A DNA stretch of 64,000 nucleotides from Stutzerimonas stutzeri (lineage in GTDB: Bacteria > Pseudomonadota > Gammaproteobacteria > Pseudomonadales > Pseudomonadaceae), in assembly GCF_002890915.1 (NCBI RefSeq), contig NZ_POUT01000002.1, positions 124,001-188,000 of the forward strand, written 5' to 3'. Made by a program: the position numbers and the translations under genes. Under the pieces are notes generated by a model, which did no database searches, had not been told where the DNA came from, and saw only the letters and a program-made list of their open reading frames with translations. Shown here in pieces: positions 13,664-22,387 of this stretch; position 1 is the stretch's first letter, and the number at the start of each line of letters is the position of its first letter.

Positions 13664-14526
13664 CGGAAGATCACCGTCTTGTCGTGGTTGAGGAAGACGC
13701 GGTGCTGCAGGTGGTACTTGACCGCCTTGGAGAGCGCCACGGTTTCGGTGTCGCGACCGATGTTCACCAGATCGTCCGGCTTGTAGGCATGGTCGACGCG
13801 CTGCACCTGCTGCTCGATGATCGGGCCTTCGTCGAGGTCGGAGGTGACGTAGTGGGCGGTGGCGCCGATCAGCTTCACGCCACGCTCGAAGGCTTGGTGG
13901 TACGGCTTGGCGCCCTTGAAGCCGGGCAGGAACGAGTGGTGGATATTGATCGCGCGGCCCGAGAGTTGCTTGCACAGGTCGTCGGAGAGGATTTGCATGT
14001 AGCGCGCCAGCACCACCAGTTCGGTGCCGGTCTCCTCGACGACCTTCATCAGCTCGGCTTCCTGGCGGGCCTTGGTTTCCTTGGTCACCGGCAGGTAGAT
14101 GAAGCGGATGCCCTCGCGCTCGGCCATCGGCCGCAGGTCCAGGTGGTTGGAAACGATGGCGGTGATCTGCATGTCCATCTCGCCCTTGTGGTAGCGATAC
14201 AGCAGGTCATTCAGGCAATGGTCGAACTTGCTCACCATCAGCAGCACCCGCATCGGGCGGGCCGTGCTGTGCAGTTCCCAGGTCATGTCGAAGTCGTTGG
14301 CGACGGCGACGAAGCCCTGCTCGATGCTGGCGATGTCGCCTTCCAGGCCGGCATTGAAGCGAAACACCGCGCGCATGAAGAACCGACCGCTGAACTCATC
14401 GTCGAACTGCGCCATTTCACTGATGTAGCAACCGTTGGCGGAGAGGAAGGACGTCACCGCGGCGACGATGCCCGAGGTGGCCGGGCAGCTGATCTTGATG
14501 ATGAAGTGGTCCTGTGCGTGTTGCAT
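13660..14526 (-). CDS. purU: Formyltetrahydrofolate deformylase
   Basis: The 288-residue protein has an N-terminal ACT domain ([21 protein letters not shown]) and a C-terminal formyltransferase-like domain with the catalytic Asn-His-Asp arrangement ([30 protein letters not shown]). It hydrolyses 10-formyl-THF to formate and THF, recycling folate. As first gene of the purU-folD-mgdABCD unit, it indicates that C1 units from N-methyl groups leave the folate pool as formate. A GAGGA lies 8-9 bp before the ATG. Confidence 0.95.
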   Translation of the reverse strand: MQHAQDHFIIKISCPATSGIVAAVTSFLSANGCYISEMAQFDDEFSGRFFMRAVFRFNAGLEGDIASIEQGFVAVANDFDMTWELHSTARPMRVLLMVSKFDHCLNDLLYRYHKGEMDMQITAIVSNHLDLRPMAEREGIRFIYLPVTKETKARQEAELMKVVEETGTELVVLARYMQILSDDLCKQLSGRAINIHHSFLPGFKGAKPYHQAFERGVKLIGATAHYVTSDLDEGPIIEQQVQRVDHAYKPDDLVNIGRDTETVALSKAVKYHLQHRVFLNHDKTVIFR

Positions 14527-14706
14527 GTCTAGTCCTCAAGGGGGTGGAGGGCAGAAGGCGCAAAGGCGAAATTTGATGAGTGAATTCTTTTTTCGTAGGC
14601 GAATATTTTTAACTGTCATGAATATATTATTCGCTGCGGTGTTTTTATAAGCGAACGGATCGCATCGGTCCATAGTTTTGTGAAAAAAAATATCTCTACA
14701 GGAAAC
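14527..14706 (-). promoter_or_regulatory. AT-rich promoter region of the purU-folD-mgd operon
   Basis: This 180-bp gap is markedly AT-rich compared with its surroundings. It contains an inverted repeat GCGAATA ... TATTCGC (about 14598-14637), several T/A tracts and a second GCGAA element. No sigma-54 element is visible. The location upstream of purU suggests promoter and regulator sites. Confidence 0.5.
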
Positions 14707-16017
14707 TCAGGGGTGGGCGGCCTGGAGGCGCTCGAAGCGGAAGGGCCGTGGGTCGACCGCCGGGACCTGGCCGCTGAGCAAGTCGGCCATCAGCGCGCCG
14801 GCGCCCGGCGCGATGCCGAAGCCATGGCCCGAATAACCGGTGGAAAGGAACAGCCCGGGCAGCTCGGCGACCGGGCCGATCACCGGCAGGGCGTCGGGCG
14901 TGGCATCCATGGCGCCCGCCCAGGCCTGGCTGACCTGCAGCCCCTCGAAGAACGGAAAGTGCCGGCACAGCGCCCGGCGCGCTTCGGCGAGGATCGCCAG
15001 GTCGGGCTGCGGATCGAGCACCCGTAGCGCTTCGAACGGGCTGGGCTGGTCCGGCGACCAGTGCGCGGGCAACCGCCACTCGTCGATGAACTGCCGGCCT
15101 AGGCGTACCCGCAACTCCCGGTACTGCCGGCCCAGGGCCGGGAGGAAATCCGCCAGGTAGCGGAAGCTGTCCGGGGTGATCGGCGCGATGTTGGCGCTGC
15201 GCTGGGCGATGGTGTAACCGCCGTCGCGGCGTTTGCGGAAGGCGAAGTCATGGGCACCCACGGCCAGTTCCGGCCCACCCGGCATCGGCGCGGTGCGCAA
15301 CACGGAGGCGATCACCTTGAGCTGCGGCAGGCGGATGCCGAGGTTGCGGCAGAACAGCGACGACCAGGCACCGCCGGCGAGCACCACGCTGGCGCAGCGT
15401 AGTTCGCCGTGCTCGGTCACCACGCCGCTCACGCGGCCCGCTTCGCGGAGCAGCCCGCGCACCGCGCAGCGCTCGTGGAAGCGTGCGCCCAGGCGCTGCG
15501 CGGCACAGGCGATCGCCGCCGTGGCCATGTGCGGTTCGGCTCGTCCGTCTTCGGGGGCGTGCAGCGCGCCGAGCCAGGCGTGGCGGCCCGCCTGCGGCAG
15601 CGCCTGGCGCAGCTGGGCTGGATCGAGCTCGCGGGCCACGACCCCGTGCGCACCGGCCGCGCGCAGCCACTGTGCCTGTTCCGCCTGCTGCCGGGCATTC
15701 TCGCAGACATAGAGGATGCCGCTGCGCTGGAAGCCGGTGTCCTCGCCGAGGGTCGTCCGCCAGTCGTCCCAGATCTTCAGGCTGGCCATGGCCAGCGGGA
15801 TTTCCGCCAGGTCGCGGCCCAAGGTGCGGCACCAGCCCCAGTTGCGCGAGGACTGTTCCGCCGCGAGCCGGCCCTTTTCCAGCACCGCCACGGAAATCCC
15901 GCGGGCGGCCAGGAAATAGGCGGTGCAGACGCCGATGATGCCGCCGCCGATGATGGCGACGTCGATATGGGTGGGAAGACGGGTGTCGCTGTTGATCGTA
16001 TGGATATGCGGGTACAT
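14707..16017 (-). CDS. FAD-dependent DAO-family amine/amino-acid oxidoreductase
   Basis: The 436-residue protein has an N-terminal FAD Rossmann motif (VAIIGGGIIGVCTAYFLAARG, residues about 20-40), the SSRNWGWCRTLGRD segment of a D-amino-acid dehydrogenase-like subgroup, and a C-terminal FLSTGYSGHGFGIAPGAGALMADL FAD-contact motif. It probably oxidises a secondary amine or D-amino acid; the substrate is unknown. It is divergent from an IclR regulator with a small palindrome between them. I chose ATG 16017; the open frame upstream overlaps the regulator region and lacks homology. Confidence 0.85.
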   Translation of the reverse strand: MYPHIHTINSDTRLPTHIDVAIIGGGIIGVCTAYFLAARGISVAVLEKGRLAAEQSSRNWGWCRTLGRDLAEIPLAMASLKIWDDWRTTLGEDTGFQRSGILYVCENARQQAEQAQWLRAAGAHGVVARELDPAQLRQALPQAGRHAWLGALHAPEDGRAEPHMATAAIACAAQRLGARFHERCAVRGLLREAGRVSGVVTEHGELRCASVVLAGGAWSSLFCRNLGIRLPQLKVIASVLRTAPMPGGPELAVGAHDFAFRKRRDGGYTIAQRSANIAPITPDSFRYLADFLPALGRQYRELRVRLGRQFIDEWRLPAHWSPDQPSPFEALRVLDPQPDLAILAEARRALCRHFPFFEGLQVSQAWAGAMDATPDALPVIGPVAELPGLFLSTGYSGHGFGIAPGAGALMADLLSGQVPAVDPRPFRFERLQAAHP

Positions 16018-16070
16018 GGCGCGTGCCTCGGTTCGGGAAATGAGCCGAGCGTGCCCTGGCCGCCGCGGTG

Positions 16071-16081
16071 TGCAATTTGCA
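16071..16081. promoter_or_regulatory. Candidate IclR operator
   Basis: The perfect odd palindrome TGCAATTTGCA lies in the 108-bp divergent spacer between the DAO oxidoreductase and the IclR gene. Its position and symmetry suit a regulator site, but nothing proves binding. Confidence 0.35.
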
Positions 16082-16125
16082 TCGGCTGCGCTGTCGGCAT
16101 TTTTATCAACATGTGGGAAACGCGG

Positions 16126-16968
16126 ATGGGCGAATCGGATGGCACGGTTGCTGGCCGGGCGGAATCGAAGCGGCGGGGTTGCGAGGTGACCGGCACCCAG
16201 ACGCTGGAACGCGGCCTGGGCTTGTTGCGCGAGATCGCCGCGGCGGGCGAAGCCGGCGCCGATCTGCAGCGCCTGTGCACCAGCAGCGGTTGCTCGAAGA
16301 CGACGACCTACCGCCTGTTGCAGGCGCTGCGCCGGCTGGGGTTCGTCGGCAACGGCAGGCAGCGCGGCCGCTTCGTGCTGGGCTACGAACTGTTCGCGCT
16401 CGCGGCACAGGCGGGCAATGCCCATGGCCTGCGGGATCTGGCCCGTCCGGCGCTGTGGCGGCTGGCCAGGCGTTTCGGCGACAGCTTTTTCCTGCTGGTG
16501 CCGGACGGCCATCACGTCCTGTGCCTGGAGATGCAGGATGGCGAGCAGCCCGTGCGCTGCTACAGCCACGCCGTGGGCGGGCGTATCCCCATGGGCGTGG
16601 GGCAGGGCTCGCAGGTGCTGCTGGCGCAACTGGGCCGGGTCGAGCGCAACGCCATTCTCGAACACAATGCCGCGCTGTTGCGCATCGACTACGGGTTGGA
16701 CCCGCAGGTCATAGCAGGTACGCTGGACAGCGTGCGCCGCCTGGGTTTCGCCTGTGGCGTGCCGGATCGACGCCTGCCGGGCTATACCGGGCTGGCGGTG
16801 CCCATCGTCGATGCCGGCGGGCAGGTGCTCGGCGCCCTCAGCTGCGCCTTGTCACGGCCGCGGATGTCCCAGCAGAGGCGCCTGGCGCTGGCCGCGGCGA
16901 TGGCCGAAGAGGTCAGTCGGATGCTGGCAAAAGCCCGGGGCTTGTTGCGCCTGGAGGCTCTGCCGTGA
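16126..16968 (+). CDS. IclR-family transcriptional regulator
   Basis: The protein has an IclR winged helix (TQTLERGLGLLREIAAAGEAGADLQRLC, SKTTTYRLLQALRRLGFV) and effector domain (GLRDLARPALWRLARRFGDSFFLLV, GRIPMGVGQGSQVLLAQL, CGVPDRRLPGYTGLAVPIVD). Three in-frame starts are possible: ATG 16111, ATG 16126 and GTG 16186; family proteins usually start just before the TQTLERGL motif, so GTG 16186 is a serious alternative. It probably regulates the divergent oxidoreductase at 14707-16017. Confidence 0.85.
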   Translation: MGESDGTVAGRAESKRRGCEVTGTQTLERGLGLLREIAAAGEAGADLQRLCTSSGCSKTTTYRLLQALRRLGFVGNGRQRGRFVLGYELFALAAQAGNAHGLRDLARPALWRLARRFGDSFFLLVPDGHHVLCLEMQDGEQPVRCYSHAVGGRIPMGVGQGSQVLLAQLGRVERNAILEHNAALLRIDYGLDPQVIAGTLDSVRRLGFACGVPDRRLPGYTGLAVPIVDAGGQVLGALSCALSRPRMSQQRRLALAAAMAEEVSRMLAKARGLLRLEALP

Positions 16969-16974
16969 ACCTGC

Positions 16975-17574
16975 TCAATCCTTGTCGTAGTTCATGATCG
17001 AGAGCAGGCGGATCGGTACTTCGACCAGCTTCTCCGGGCCATGCGGGACTTCGCCGTCGAAGGTCAGGCTGTCGCCGGCGTGCATCGGGTAGAGCAGGTT
17101 GCCGTGGCGATAGACCAGTTCGCCTTCGAGCAGATGGATGAACTCGGTGCCCGGATGAGAGAAGGTGGGGAACTCCTCGCTGGCATCGTCCATGGTGATC
17201 ATGTAGGCCTCGAAGCTCTTCTTCGGCCCGCGGGTATGGTTCAGCAGATGGTAGGTATGGCCCTTCTCGGTGCCGCGGCGCACCACCTCCATGCCTTCGC
17301 CCTGCTTGACCAGCAGGGCGCCGCTGCCTTGCTGGTCGTACTGGCTGAACAGCTTGGACATCGGCATGCCGAGCACGTCGCACAGACGGCTGAGCGAATC
17401 CAGGCTGGTGGACACCTGGGCATTCTCGATCTTGCTCAGCATGCCCTGGCTGATGCCGGCGATGCGGGCCACGTCGGCGATCTTCAGACCCTGGGCCTGG
17501 CGCTGGCGCTTGAGCTGGATGCCGAGGTACTGCTCGAGTTTGAGGCGGGGCGGCGTATCGGTCGATTTGGTCAT
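16975..17574 (-). CDS. XRE-family regulator with C-terminal cupin domain
   Basis: The 199-residue protein has an HTH (LKRQRQAQGLKIADVARIAG, ISQGMLSKIENAQVSTSLDSLSRL, residues about 20-75) and a cupin domain (SHPGTEFIHLLEGELVYRHG, YPMHAGDSLTFDGEVPHGPE). This architecture regulates polyamine and gamma-glutamyl pathways in pseudomonads and enterobacteria (PuuR/PauR type). It is divergent from gmaS across a 252-bp spacer, so it most likely represses or tunes gmaS-mgsABC in response to methylamine or a gamma-glutamyl derivative; the ligand is inference. Confidence 0.88.
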   Translation of the reverse strand: MTKSTDTPPRLKLEQYLGIQLKRQRQAQGLKIADVARIAGISQGMLSKIENAQVSTSLDSLSRLCDVLGMPMSKLFSQYDQQGSGALLVKQGEGMEVVRRGTEKGHTYHLLNHTRGPKKSFEAYMITMDDASEEFPTFSHPGTEFIHLLEGELVYRHGNLLYPMHAGDSLTFDGEVPHGPEKLVEVPIRLLSIMNYDKD

Positions 17575-17746
17575 TGAGGCTGCGCGATTTTAGTTCCTGG
17601 AATATAAGTTTCGCACCAAGAATGATCAGCTTCGCCTGTCGAAACAGGATGCCGGGCGGTACGAATTTCGCCCTATGAAAACATTTTTCCTCCTTATATA
17701 GAAGAAACGGGCCCCGCGACGTGTTTCGGTGCTCTCCGGGCCGGGT

Positions 17747-17762
17747 TGGCAAGCGCTTTGCA
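17747..17762 (+). promoter_or_regulatory. Sigma-54 promoter of gmaS-mgsABC
   Basis: TGGCAAGCGCTTTGCA matches the -24/-12 consensus TGGCACG-N4-TTGCA with one change, and has the exact GG-N10-GC spacing. The predicted start is about 17773, leaving a 50-nt leader before the gmaS ATG. Confidence 0.8.
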
Positions 17763-17797
17763 TTTCCCAAAGAGAAAATTAATTTCCCTTGCGGAAT
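17763..17797. promoter_or_regulatory. Two palindromic operator candidates at the gmaS start site
   Basis: TTTCCCAAAGAGAAA (17763-17777) and TTTCCCTTGCGGAAT (17783-17797) are imperfect copies of TTTCCC-N3-GGGAAA, with centres 20 bp apart (two helical turns). They overlap and follow the predicted transcription start, where a repressor would act. Related sites occur at 23973 and 39741. Confidence 0.55.
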
Positions 17798-17826
17798 ATG
17801 CGCGGTTCTACCGAGGAGCGAATCCA

Positions 17827-19161
17827 ATGTTGCCCAGCGAAACACAGCGAATCATCGACCAGCACGGCATCAAGTATGTGCTGGCTCAGTTTGTCGATAT
17901 CCATGGCTCGGCCAAGACCAAATCCGTACCGGTGTGCGGCCTGGAGTCCGTCGCGGAAGTGGGCGCCGGTTTCGCCGGCTTCGCCATCTGCGGTATGGGC
18001 ATGGAGCCCCACGGGCCGGACTTCATGGCGCGCGGCGACCTTGCCACCCTGACGCCGGTGCCCTGGCAACCGGGCTACGGGCGCGTGCTGTGCATCGGTC
18101 ATGTCGACGGCAAGCCCTGGCCCTACGACAGCCGCTACGTGCTGCAGCAGCAGATCCGCCGCCTGAGCGAACGCGGCTGGACCCTGAACACCGGGCTGGA
18201 ACCCGAGTTCAGCCTGTTCCGCCGCGACGGCGAAGGCCGGCTGCAACTGGTCGATGCCAGCGACAACCTGGACAAGCCCTGCTACGACTACAAGGGCCTG
18301 TCGCGTTCGCGTGAATTCCTCGAGCGGCTGACCGAAGCCCTGCAGAAGGTCGACTTCGAGGTCTACCAGATCGACCACGAGGACGCCAACGGCCAGTTCG
18401 AGATCAACTACACCTACAGCGACGCCATGACTTCGGCGGACCGCTTCACCTTCTTCCGCATGGCCGCCGGCGAGATCGCCAACGAGCTGGGCATGATCTG
18501 CTCGTTCATGCCCAAGCCGGACCCCAAGCGCGCCGGCAACGGCATGCACTTTCACCTGTCGATCGGCGACGCGCACAACGGCAACCTGTTCCACGACGCC
18601 AGCGATCCCAGCGGCATGGGCCTGTCGAAGCTGGCCTATCACTTCGCCGCCGGCTTGCTGGCGCATGCCCCGGCGCTGTGCGCCTTTGCCGCGCCGACGG
18701 TGAATTCCTACAAGCGACTGGTGGTGGGGCGCTCGTTGTCCGGCGCGACCTGGGCGCCGGCGTTCGTCGCCTACGGCGCCAACAACCGCTCGGCGATGGT
18801 GCGCATTCCCTACGGCCGCATCGAGTTCCGCCTGCCGGACGCCGGCTGCAATCCCTACCTGGTCACCGCCGCGGTCATCGCCGCGGGGCTCGACGGCATC
18901 GACCGCCAGCTCGAGGCGGGCGCGCCGTGCAACGAGAACCTCTACGACCTGGGCCTGGAAAAGATCGCCGCGCGCGGCATCCAGACCCTGCCGCAGTCGC
19001 TCAAGGAAGCCTGCGACGCACTGGAGGCCGACCCGCTGTTCCGCGAGACGCTGGGCGCCGAGATCGTCGACGAGTTTCTCAAGCTCAAGCGCATGGAGTG
19101 GGTGGAATACAGCCGCCATGTCTCCGACTGGGAAATCCAGCGCTACACCGAATTCTTTTGA
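17827..19161 (+). CDS. gmaS: Gamma-glutamylmethylamide synthetase (GlnT/GS type)
   Basis: The 444-residue glutamine-synthetase-fold protein shows GLEPEFSLF, the metal-site region [21 protein letters not shown] and [26 protein letters not shown]. It belongs to the GlnT-like group lacking the adenylylation loop of GlnA. In the indirect methylamine pathway it ligates methylamine to glutamate with ATP. The start at 17827 has GAGGAG upstream; the frame is open 27 codons further up but these overlap the promoter elements. It precedes mgsABC, the known partner genes, which strongly supports the assignment. Confidence 0.92.
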   Translation: MLPSETQRIIDQHGIKYVLAQFVDIHGSAKTKSVPVCGLESVAEVGAGFAGFAICGMGMEPHGPDFMARGDLATLTPVPWQPGYGRVLCIGHVDGKPWPYDSRYVLQQQIRRLSERGWTLNTGLEPEFSLFRRDGEGRLQLVDASDNLDKPCYDYKGLSRSREFLERLTEALQKVDFEVYQIDHEDANGQFEINYTYSDAMTSADRFTFFRMAAGEIANELGMICSFMPKPDPKRAGNGMHFHLSIGDAHNGNLFHDASDPSGMGLSKLAYHFAAGLLAHAPALCAFAAPTVNSYKRLVVGRSLSGATWAPAFVAYGANNRSAMVRIPYGRIEFRLPDAGCNPYLVTAAVIAAGLDGIDRQLEAGAPCNENLYDLGLEKIAARGIQTLPQSLKEACDALEADPLFRETLGAEIVDEFLKLKRMEWVEYSRHVSDWEIQRYTEFF

Positions 19162-19164
19162 GAT

Positions 19165-19236
19165 AGCTGGAAGCCAGAAGCTGGAAGCAAGAGCGGCCGC
19201 GTGCCGGCTTTCAGTTTCAAGCTTCCGGCTTCCAGC
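19165..19236. repeat. GCTGGAAGC inverted-repeat element between gmaS and mgsA
   Basis: Two copies of GCTGGAAGC on the left face GCTTCCGGCTTCCAGC on the right, forming an extended imperfect hairpin. Such elements are common between pseudomonad genes; here one sits inside the operon leader of mgsA. Confidence 0.55.
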
Positions 19237-19258
19237 CCGAACGCAGTGAGGAGTTTTT

Positions 19259-20164
19259 ATGTGTGGAATCGTGGGTCTTTACCTGAAAAATCCCGCGCTG
19301 GAATCCCAGCTCGGCAAGCTGTTCGAGCCGATGCTGCTGGCCATGACCGGCCGCGGGCCGGACAGTGCCGGTTTCGCCATCTATGGCGACGAGGTCAAGG
19401 ACGGCTGGGTCAAACTGACCCTGCAGAGCAGCGAGGCCGACTACGACTGGAAGGCCCTGATGGGCGAACTGGAAGGCTGCCTCGGCTGCTCCGTGGACTG
19501 GTTCAGGAATGCCAGCGCCGCCGTGCTGAAAATCGATGCCGACGAGGCCGTGGTGCGCGCCGCGCTGAAGACGCTGGCGCCGGACGTGCGCGTGATGAGT
19601 GCGGGGCGCAGCATCGAGATTCTCAAGGGCATGGGCCTGCCGGCGGAGATCGCCGAGCGCTTCTCGCTGGCCGGCATGCAGGGCAGCCACATCATCGGCC
19701 ATACCCGCATGGCGACCGAAAGCGCGGTGACCATGGAGGGCAGCCACCCGTTCTCCACCGGCGATGACCTGTGCCTGGTGCACAACGGCTCGCTGTCCAA
19801 CCATTTCCGCCTGCGCCAGGAGCTCGAGCGCCACGGCATCGGCTTCGAGACCGAGAACGACACCGAGGTCGCCGCCGGCTACCTGACCTGGCGCCTGCAG
19901 CAGGGCGATAGCCTGCAGCAGGCGCTCGATCACGCCCTGGAAGACCTCGACGGCTTCTTCACCTTCGCCATTGGCACCCGTGACGGCTTCGCGGTGATCC
20001 GCGATCCGATCGCCTGCAAGCCGGCGATCCTCGCCGAGACCGACGACTACGTGGCCATGGCCTCGGAGTACCAGGCGCTGGCCAGCCTGCCGGGGATCGA
20101 CAAGGCCAAGGTTTGGGAGCCGGAGCCGGCCACCCTGTATGTCTGGGAAAAGAAGGCTGTTTGA
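19259..20164 (+). CDS. mgsA: N-methylglutamate synthase subunit A (class II amidotransferase)
   Basis: The 301-residue protein begins MCGIVGLYL, giving the N-terminal nucleophile Cys2 of class II glutamine amidotransferases, followed by GRGPDSAGFAIYG, IGHTRMATESAVTMEGSHPF and VHNGSLSNH. It corresponds to the amidotransferase third of glutamate synthase split into separate genes (GlxB-like). In MgsABC it would accept gamma-glutamylmethylamide and release methylamine internally. GAGGAG precedes the ATG. Genes gmaS-mgsA-mgsB-mgsC are collinear with characterised methylamine operons. Confidence 0.9.
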   Translation: MCGIVGLYLKNPALESQLGKLFEPMLLAMTGRGPDSAGFAIYGDEVKDGWVKLTLQSSEADYDWKALMGELEGCLGCSVDWFRNASAAVLKIDADEAVVRAALKTLAPDVRVMSAGRSIEILKGMGLPAEIAERFSLAGMQGSHIIGHTRMATESAVTMEGSHPFSTGDDLCLVHNGSLSNHFRLRQELERHGIGFETENDTEVAAGYLTWRLQQGDSLQQALDHALEDLDGFFTFAIGTRDGFAVIRDPIACKPAILAETDDYVAMASEYQALASLPGIDKAKVWEPEPATLYVWEKKAV

Positions 20165-20176
20165 GGAGCGCACCGA

Positions 20177-20860
20177 ATGAAAACCATCAATCTCAGCGAA
20201 TCCACCGTGCGTGATCTCAACCAGACGCTGCACGACCAGGCGAGGACCCTCGACGAGCGCGAGTGGGTCGTCACCCATCCGGACGGCAAGCACAACCTGG
20301 CAGTGGGCGTGAACGAGGCGCTGTCCATCGATATCCAGGGACACGCCGGCTACTACTGCGCCGGCATGAACCAGAAGGCCAGCGTCACCGTGCACGGCAA
20401 CGTCGGCGTCGGCGTGGCCGAGAACATGATGTCCGGCTCGGTCCGCGTGAAGGGCAGCGCCTCGCAATCGGCCGGTGCCACCGCCCATGGCGGCCTGCTG
20501 GTGATCGAGGGCGACGCCGGCGCGCGCTGCGGCATCTCGATGAAGGGCGTCGACATCGTGGTCGGCGGCAGCATCGGCCACATGAGCTGCTTCATGGCCC
20601 AGGCCGGCCGCCTGGTGGTCTGCGGCGACGCCGGCGATGCGCTGGGCGATTCGCTCTACGAGACGCGCATCTACGTCAAGGGCACGGTCAAGTCGCTGGG
20701 CTCGGACTGCATCGAGAAGGAGATGCGCGCCGAGCACCTCGAGGAACTGGCCGAACTGCTGAACCGCGCCGGCTTCGACGAGGACCCGGCCAGCTTCAAG
20801 CGCTACGGCTCGGCCCGCCAGCTCTACAACTTCAAGGTCGACAACGCCTCGGCGTACTGA
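20177..20860 (+). CDS. mgsB: N-methylglutamate synthase subunit B (GXGXG beta-helix)
   Basis: The 227-residue protein resembles the C-terminal GXGXG right-handed beta-helix of glutamate synthase large subunits, with repeated Gly turns (VHGNVGVGVAENMMSGSVRV, GGLLVIEGDAGARCGISMKG, GRLVVCGDAGDALGDSLYE). It is a structural subunit linking the amidotransferase and FMN subunits. It begins 12 bp after mgsA and is followed by a REP hairpin before mgsC. Confidence 0.9.
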   Translation: MKTINLSESTVRDLNQTLHDQARTLDEREWVVTHPDGKHNLAVGVNEALSIDIQGHAGYYCAGMNQKASVTVHGNVGVGVAENMMSGSVRVKGSASQSAGATAHGGLLVIEGDAGARCGISMKGVDIVVGGSIGHMSCFMAQAGRLVVCGDAGDALGDSLYETRIYVKGTVKSLGSDCIEKEMRAEHLEELAELLNRAGFDEDPASFKRYGSARQLYNFKVDNASAY

Positions 20861-20874
20861 CCACCCCTGACTCT

Positions 20875-20930
20875 TGTAGGGGTGGGCCATGCCCGCGAAA
20901 AAGCGTTCGCGGGCATGGCCCGCTCCTACA
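20875..20930. repeat. REP/BIME-type hairpin inside the mgs operon
   Basis: TGTAGGGGTGGGCCATGCCC pairs with GGGCATGGCCCGCTCCTACA around a short loop, giving a near-perfect stem of about 25 bp. The same family occurs at 51776-51841 upstream of adhC. It separates mgsB from mgsC. Confidence 0.8.
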
Positions 20931-20953
20931 AAAAGCCTTCGAGGAGTTTTCCC

Positions 20954-22276
20954 ATGAGCAACGAACATCCACCGGTACTGCGCGAGTCCGCCACCTTCGA
21001 CCGTCTGACCATCCAGGAAATCCAGCGCGCCGCCGAGACCGGCATCTACGACATTCGCGGCGGCGGCACCAAGCGCAAGGTACCGCACTTCGACGACCTG
21101 CTGCTGCTCGGCGCCAGCATGTCGCGCTACCCGCTGGAAGGCTACCGCGAGAAGTGCGGCACCGACGTGGTGCTCGGCACCCGCTTCGCCAGGAAGCCGA
21201 TCCACCTGAAGATTCCGGTGACCATCGCCGGCATGAGCTTCGGCGCGCTGTCCGCCCAGGCCAAGGAAGCCCTCGGCCGCGGCGCCAGCATCGCCGGCAC
21301 CAGCACCACCACCGGCGACGGCGGTATGACCCCGGAGGAGCGCGGCCAGTCGCAGCACCTGGTCTACCAGTACCTGCCGTCGCGCTACGGCATGAACCCG
21401 GACGACCTGCGCAAGGCCGACGCCATCGAAATCGTCCTCGGCCAGGGCGCCAAGCCGGGCGGCGGCGGCATGCTGCTGGGCATGAAGGTCACCGAACGCG
21501 TGGCCGGCATGCGCACCCTGCCGGTCGGCGTCGACCAGCGTAGTGCCTGCCGCCACCCGGACTGGACCGGCCCCGATGACTTGGCGATCAAGATCGCCGA
21601 GATCCGCGAGATCACCGACTGGGAAAAACCGATCTACGTGAAGATCGGCGCCAGCCGGCCGTACTACGACGTCAAGCTGGCGGTGAAGGCCGGCGCCGAC
21701 GTGATCGTGCTCGACGGCATGCAGGGCGGCACCGCGGCGACCCAGGAAGTGTTCATCGAGCACGTCGGCATCCCGATCCTCTCGGCCATCCCCCAGGCGG
21801 TGCAGGCCCTGCAGGAAATGGACATGCATCGCAAGGTGCAGCTGATCGTCTCCGGCGGCATCCGCACCGGCGCCGACGTGGCCAAGGCCATGGCCATGGG
21901 CGCCGATGCGGTGGCCATCGGCACCGCCGCGCTGATCGCCCTGGGCGACAACCACCCGCGGCTGGACGAGGAGTTGAAGAAGATCGGCTCGGCCGCCGGT
22001 TTCTACGATGACTGGCAGAACGGCCGCGACCCGGCCGGCATCACCACCCAGGACCCGGAACTGGCCAAGCGCCTCGATCCGGTGGAGGGCGGCCGCCGCC
22101 TGGCCAACTACCTGCGCGTGCTGGTGCTCGAGGCGCAGACCATGGCCCGCGCCTGCGGCAAGTCGCACCTGCACAACCTCGACCCCGAGGACCTGGTGGC
22201 GCTGACCGTGGAATCCGCTGCCATGGCCCGTGTGCCGCTGGCGGGCACCCGCTGGGTGCCGGGGCAGGGCTTCTAG
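20954..22276 (+). CDS. mgsC: N-methylglutamate synthase subunit C (FMN glutamate-synthase domain)
   Basis: The 440-residue protein is the FMN-binding synthase domain of glutamate synthase (VTIAGMSFGALSAQAKEALG, TTTGDGGMTPEERG, YVKIGASRPYYDVKLAVKAGAD, VSGGIRTGADVAKAMAMGADAVAIGTAAL). It condenses methylamine with 2-oxoglutarate and reduces the product to N-methylglutamate, yielding glutamate from the amide donor. The start is ATG 20954 with GAGGAG; the frame runs 24 codons further upstream through the REP hairpin, which is not coding. Confidence 0.91.
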   Translation: MSNEHPPVLRESATFDRLTIQEIQRAAETGIYDIRGGGTKRKVPHFDDLLLLGASMSRYPLEGYREKCGTDVVLGTRFARKPIHLKIPVTIAGMSFGALSAQAKEALGRGASIAGTSTTTGDGGMTPEERGQSQHLVYQYLPSRYGMNPDDLRKADAIEIVLGQGAKPGGGGMLLGMKVTERVAGMRTLPVGVDQRSACRHPDWTGPDDLAIKIAEIREITDWEKPIYVKIGASRPYYDVKLAVKAGADVIVLDGMQGGTAATQEVFIEHVGIPILSAIPQAVQALQEMDMHRKVQLIVSGGIRTGADVAKAMAMGADAVAIGTAALIALGDNHPRLDEELKKIGSAAGFYDDWQNGRDPAGITTQDPELAKRLDPVEGGRRLANYLRVLVLEAQTMARACGKSHLHNLDPEDLVALTVESAAMARVPLAGTRWVPGQGF

Positions 22277-22283
22277 GCCTGTT

Positions 22284-22330
22284 CCCCGCTTCGTCGCAGG
22301 CGTCCTCCGGCGTCTCGCGACGAAGCGGGG
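22284..22330. terminator. 14-bp hairpin between mgsC and amt
   Basis: CCCCGCTTCGTCGC and GCGACGAAGCGGGG form a perfect 14-bp stem with a 19-nt loop right after the mgsC stop. Without a U-tract it may reduce read-through into the downstream ammonium transporter rather than terminate fully. Confidence 0.55.
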
Positions 22331-22387
22331 GGACGCGAGCGCCGGAACGCGAGTGCGATTTCTATAGCGAATCTTGGGGGAACGACG

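Noticed and set aside
17827..19161. Housekeeping glutamine synthetase GlnA
   Set aside because: It is shorter, lacks the GlnA adenylylation loop motif and lies with mgsABC; GmaS fits better.
19259..22276. Ordinary glutamate synthase split by frameshifts
   Set aside because: Each part has its own ribosome site and start, and the split order A-B-C after gmaS matches known N-methylglutamate synthase operons.
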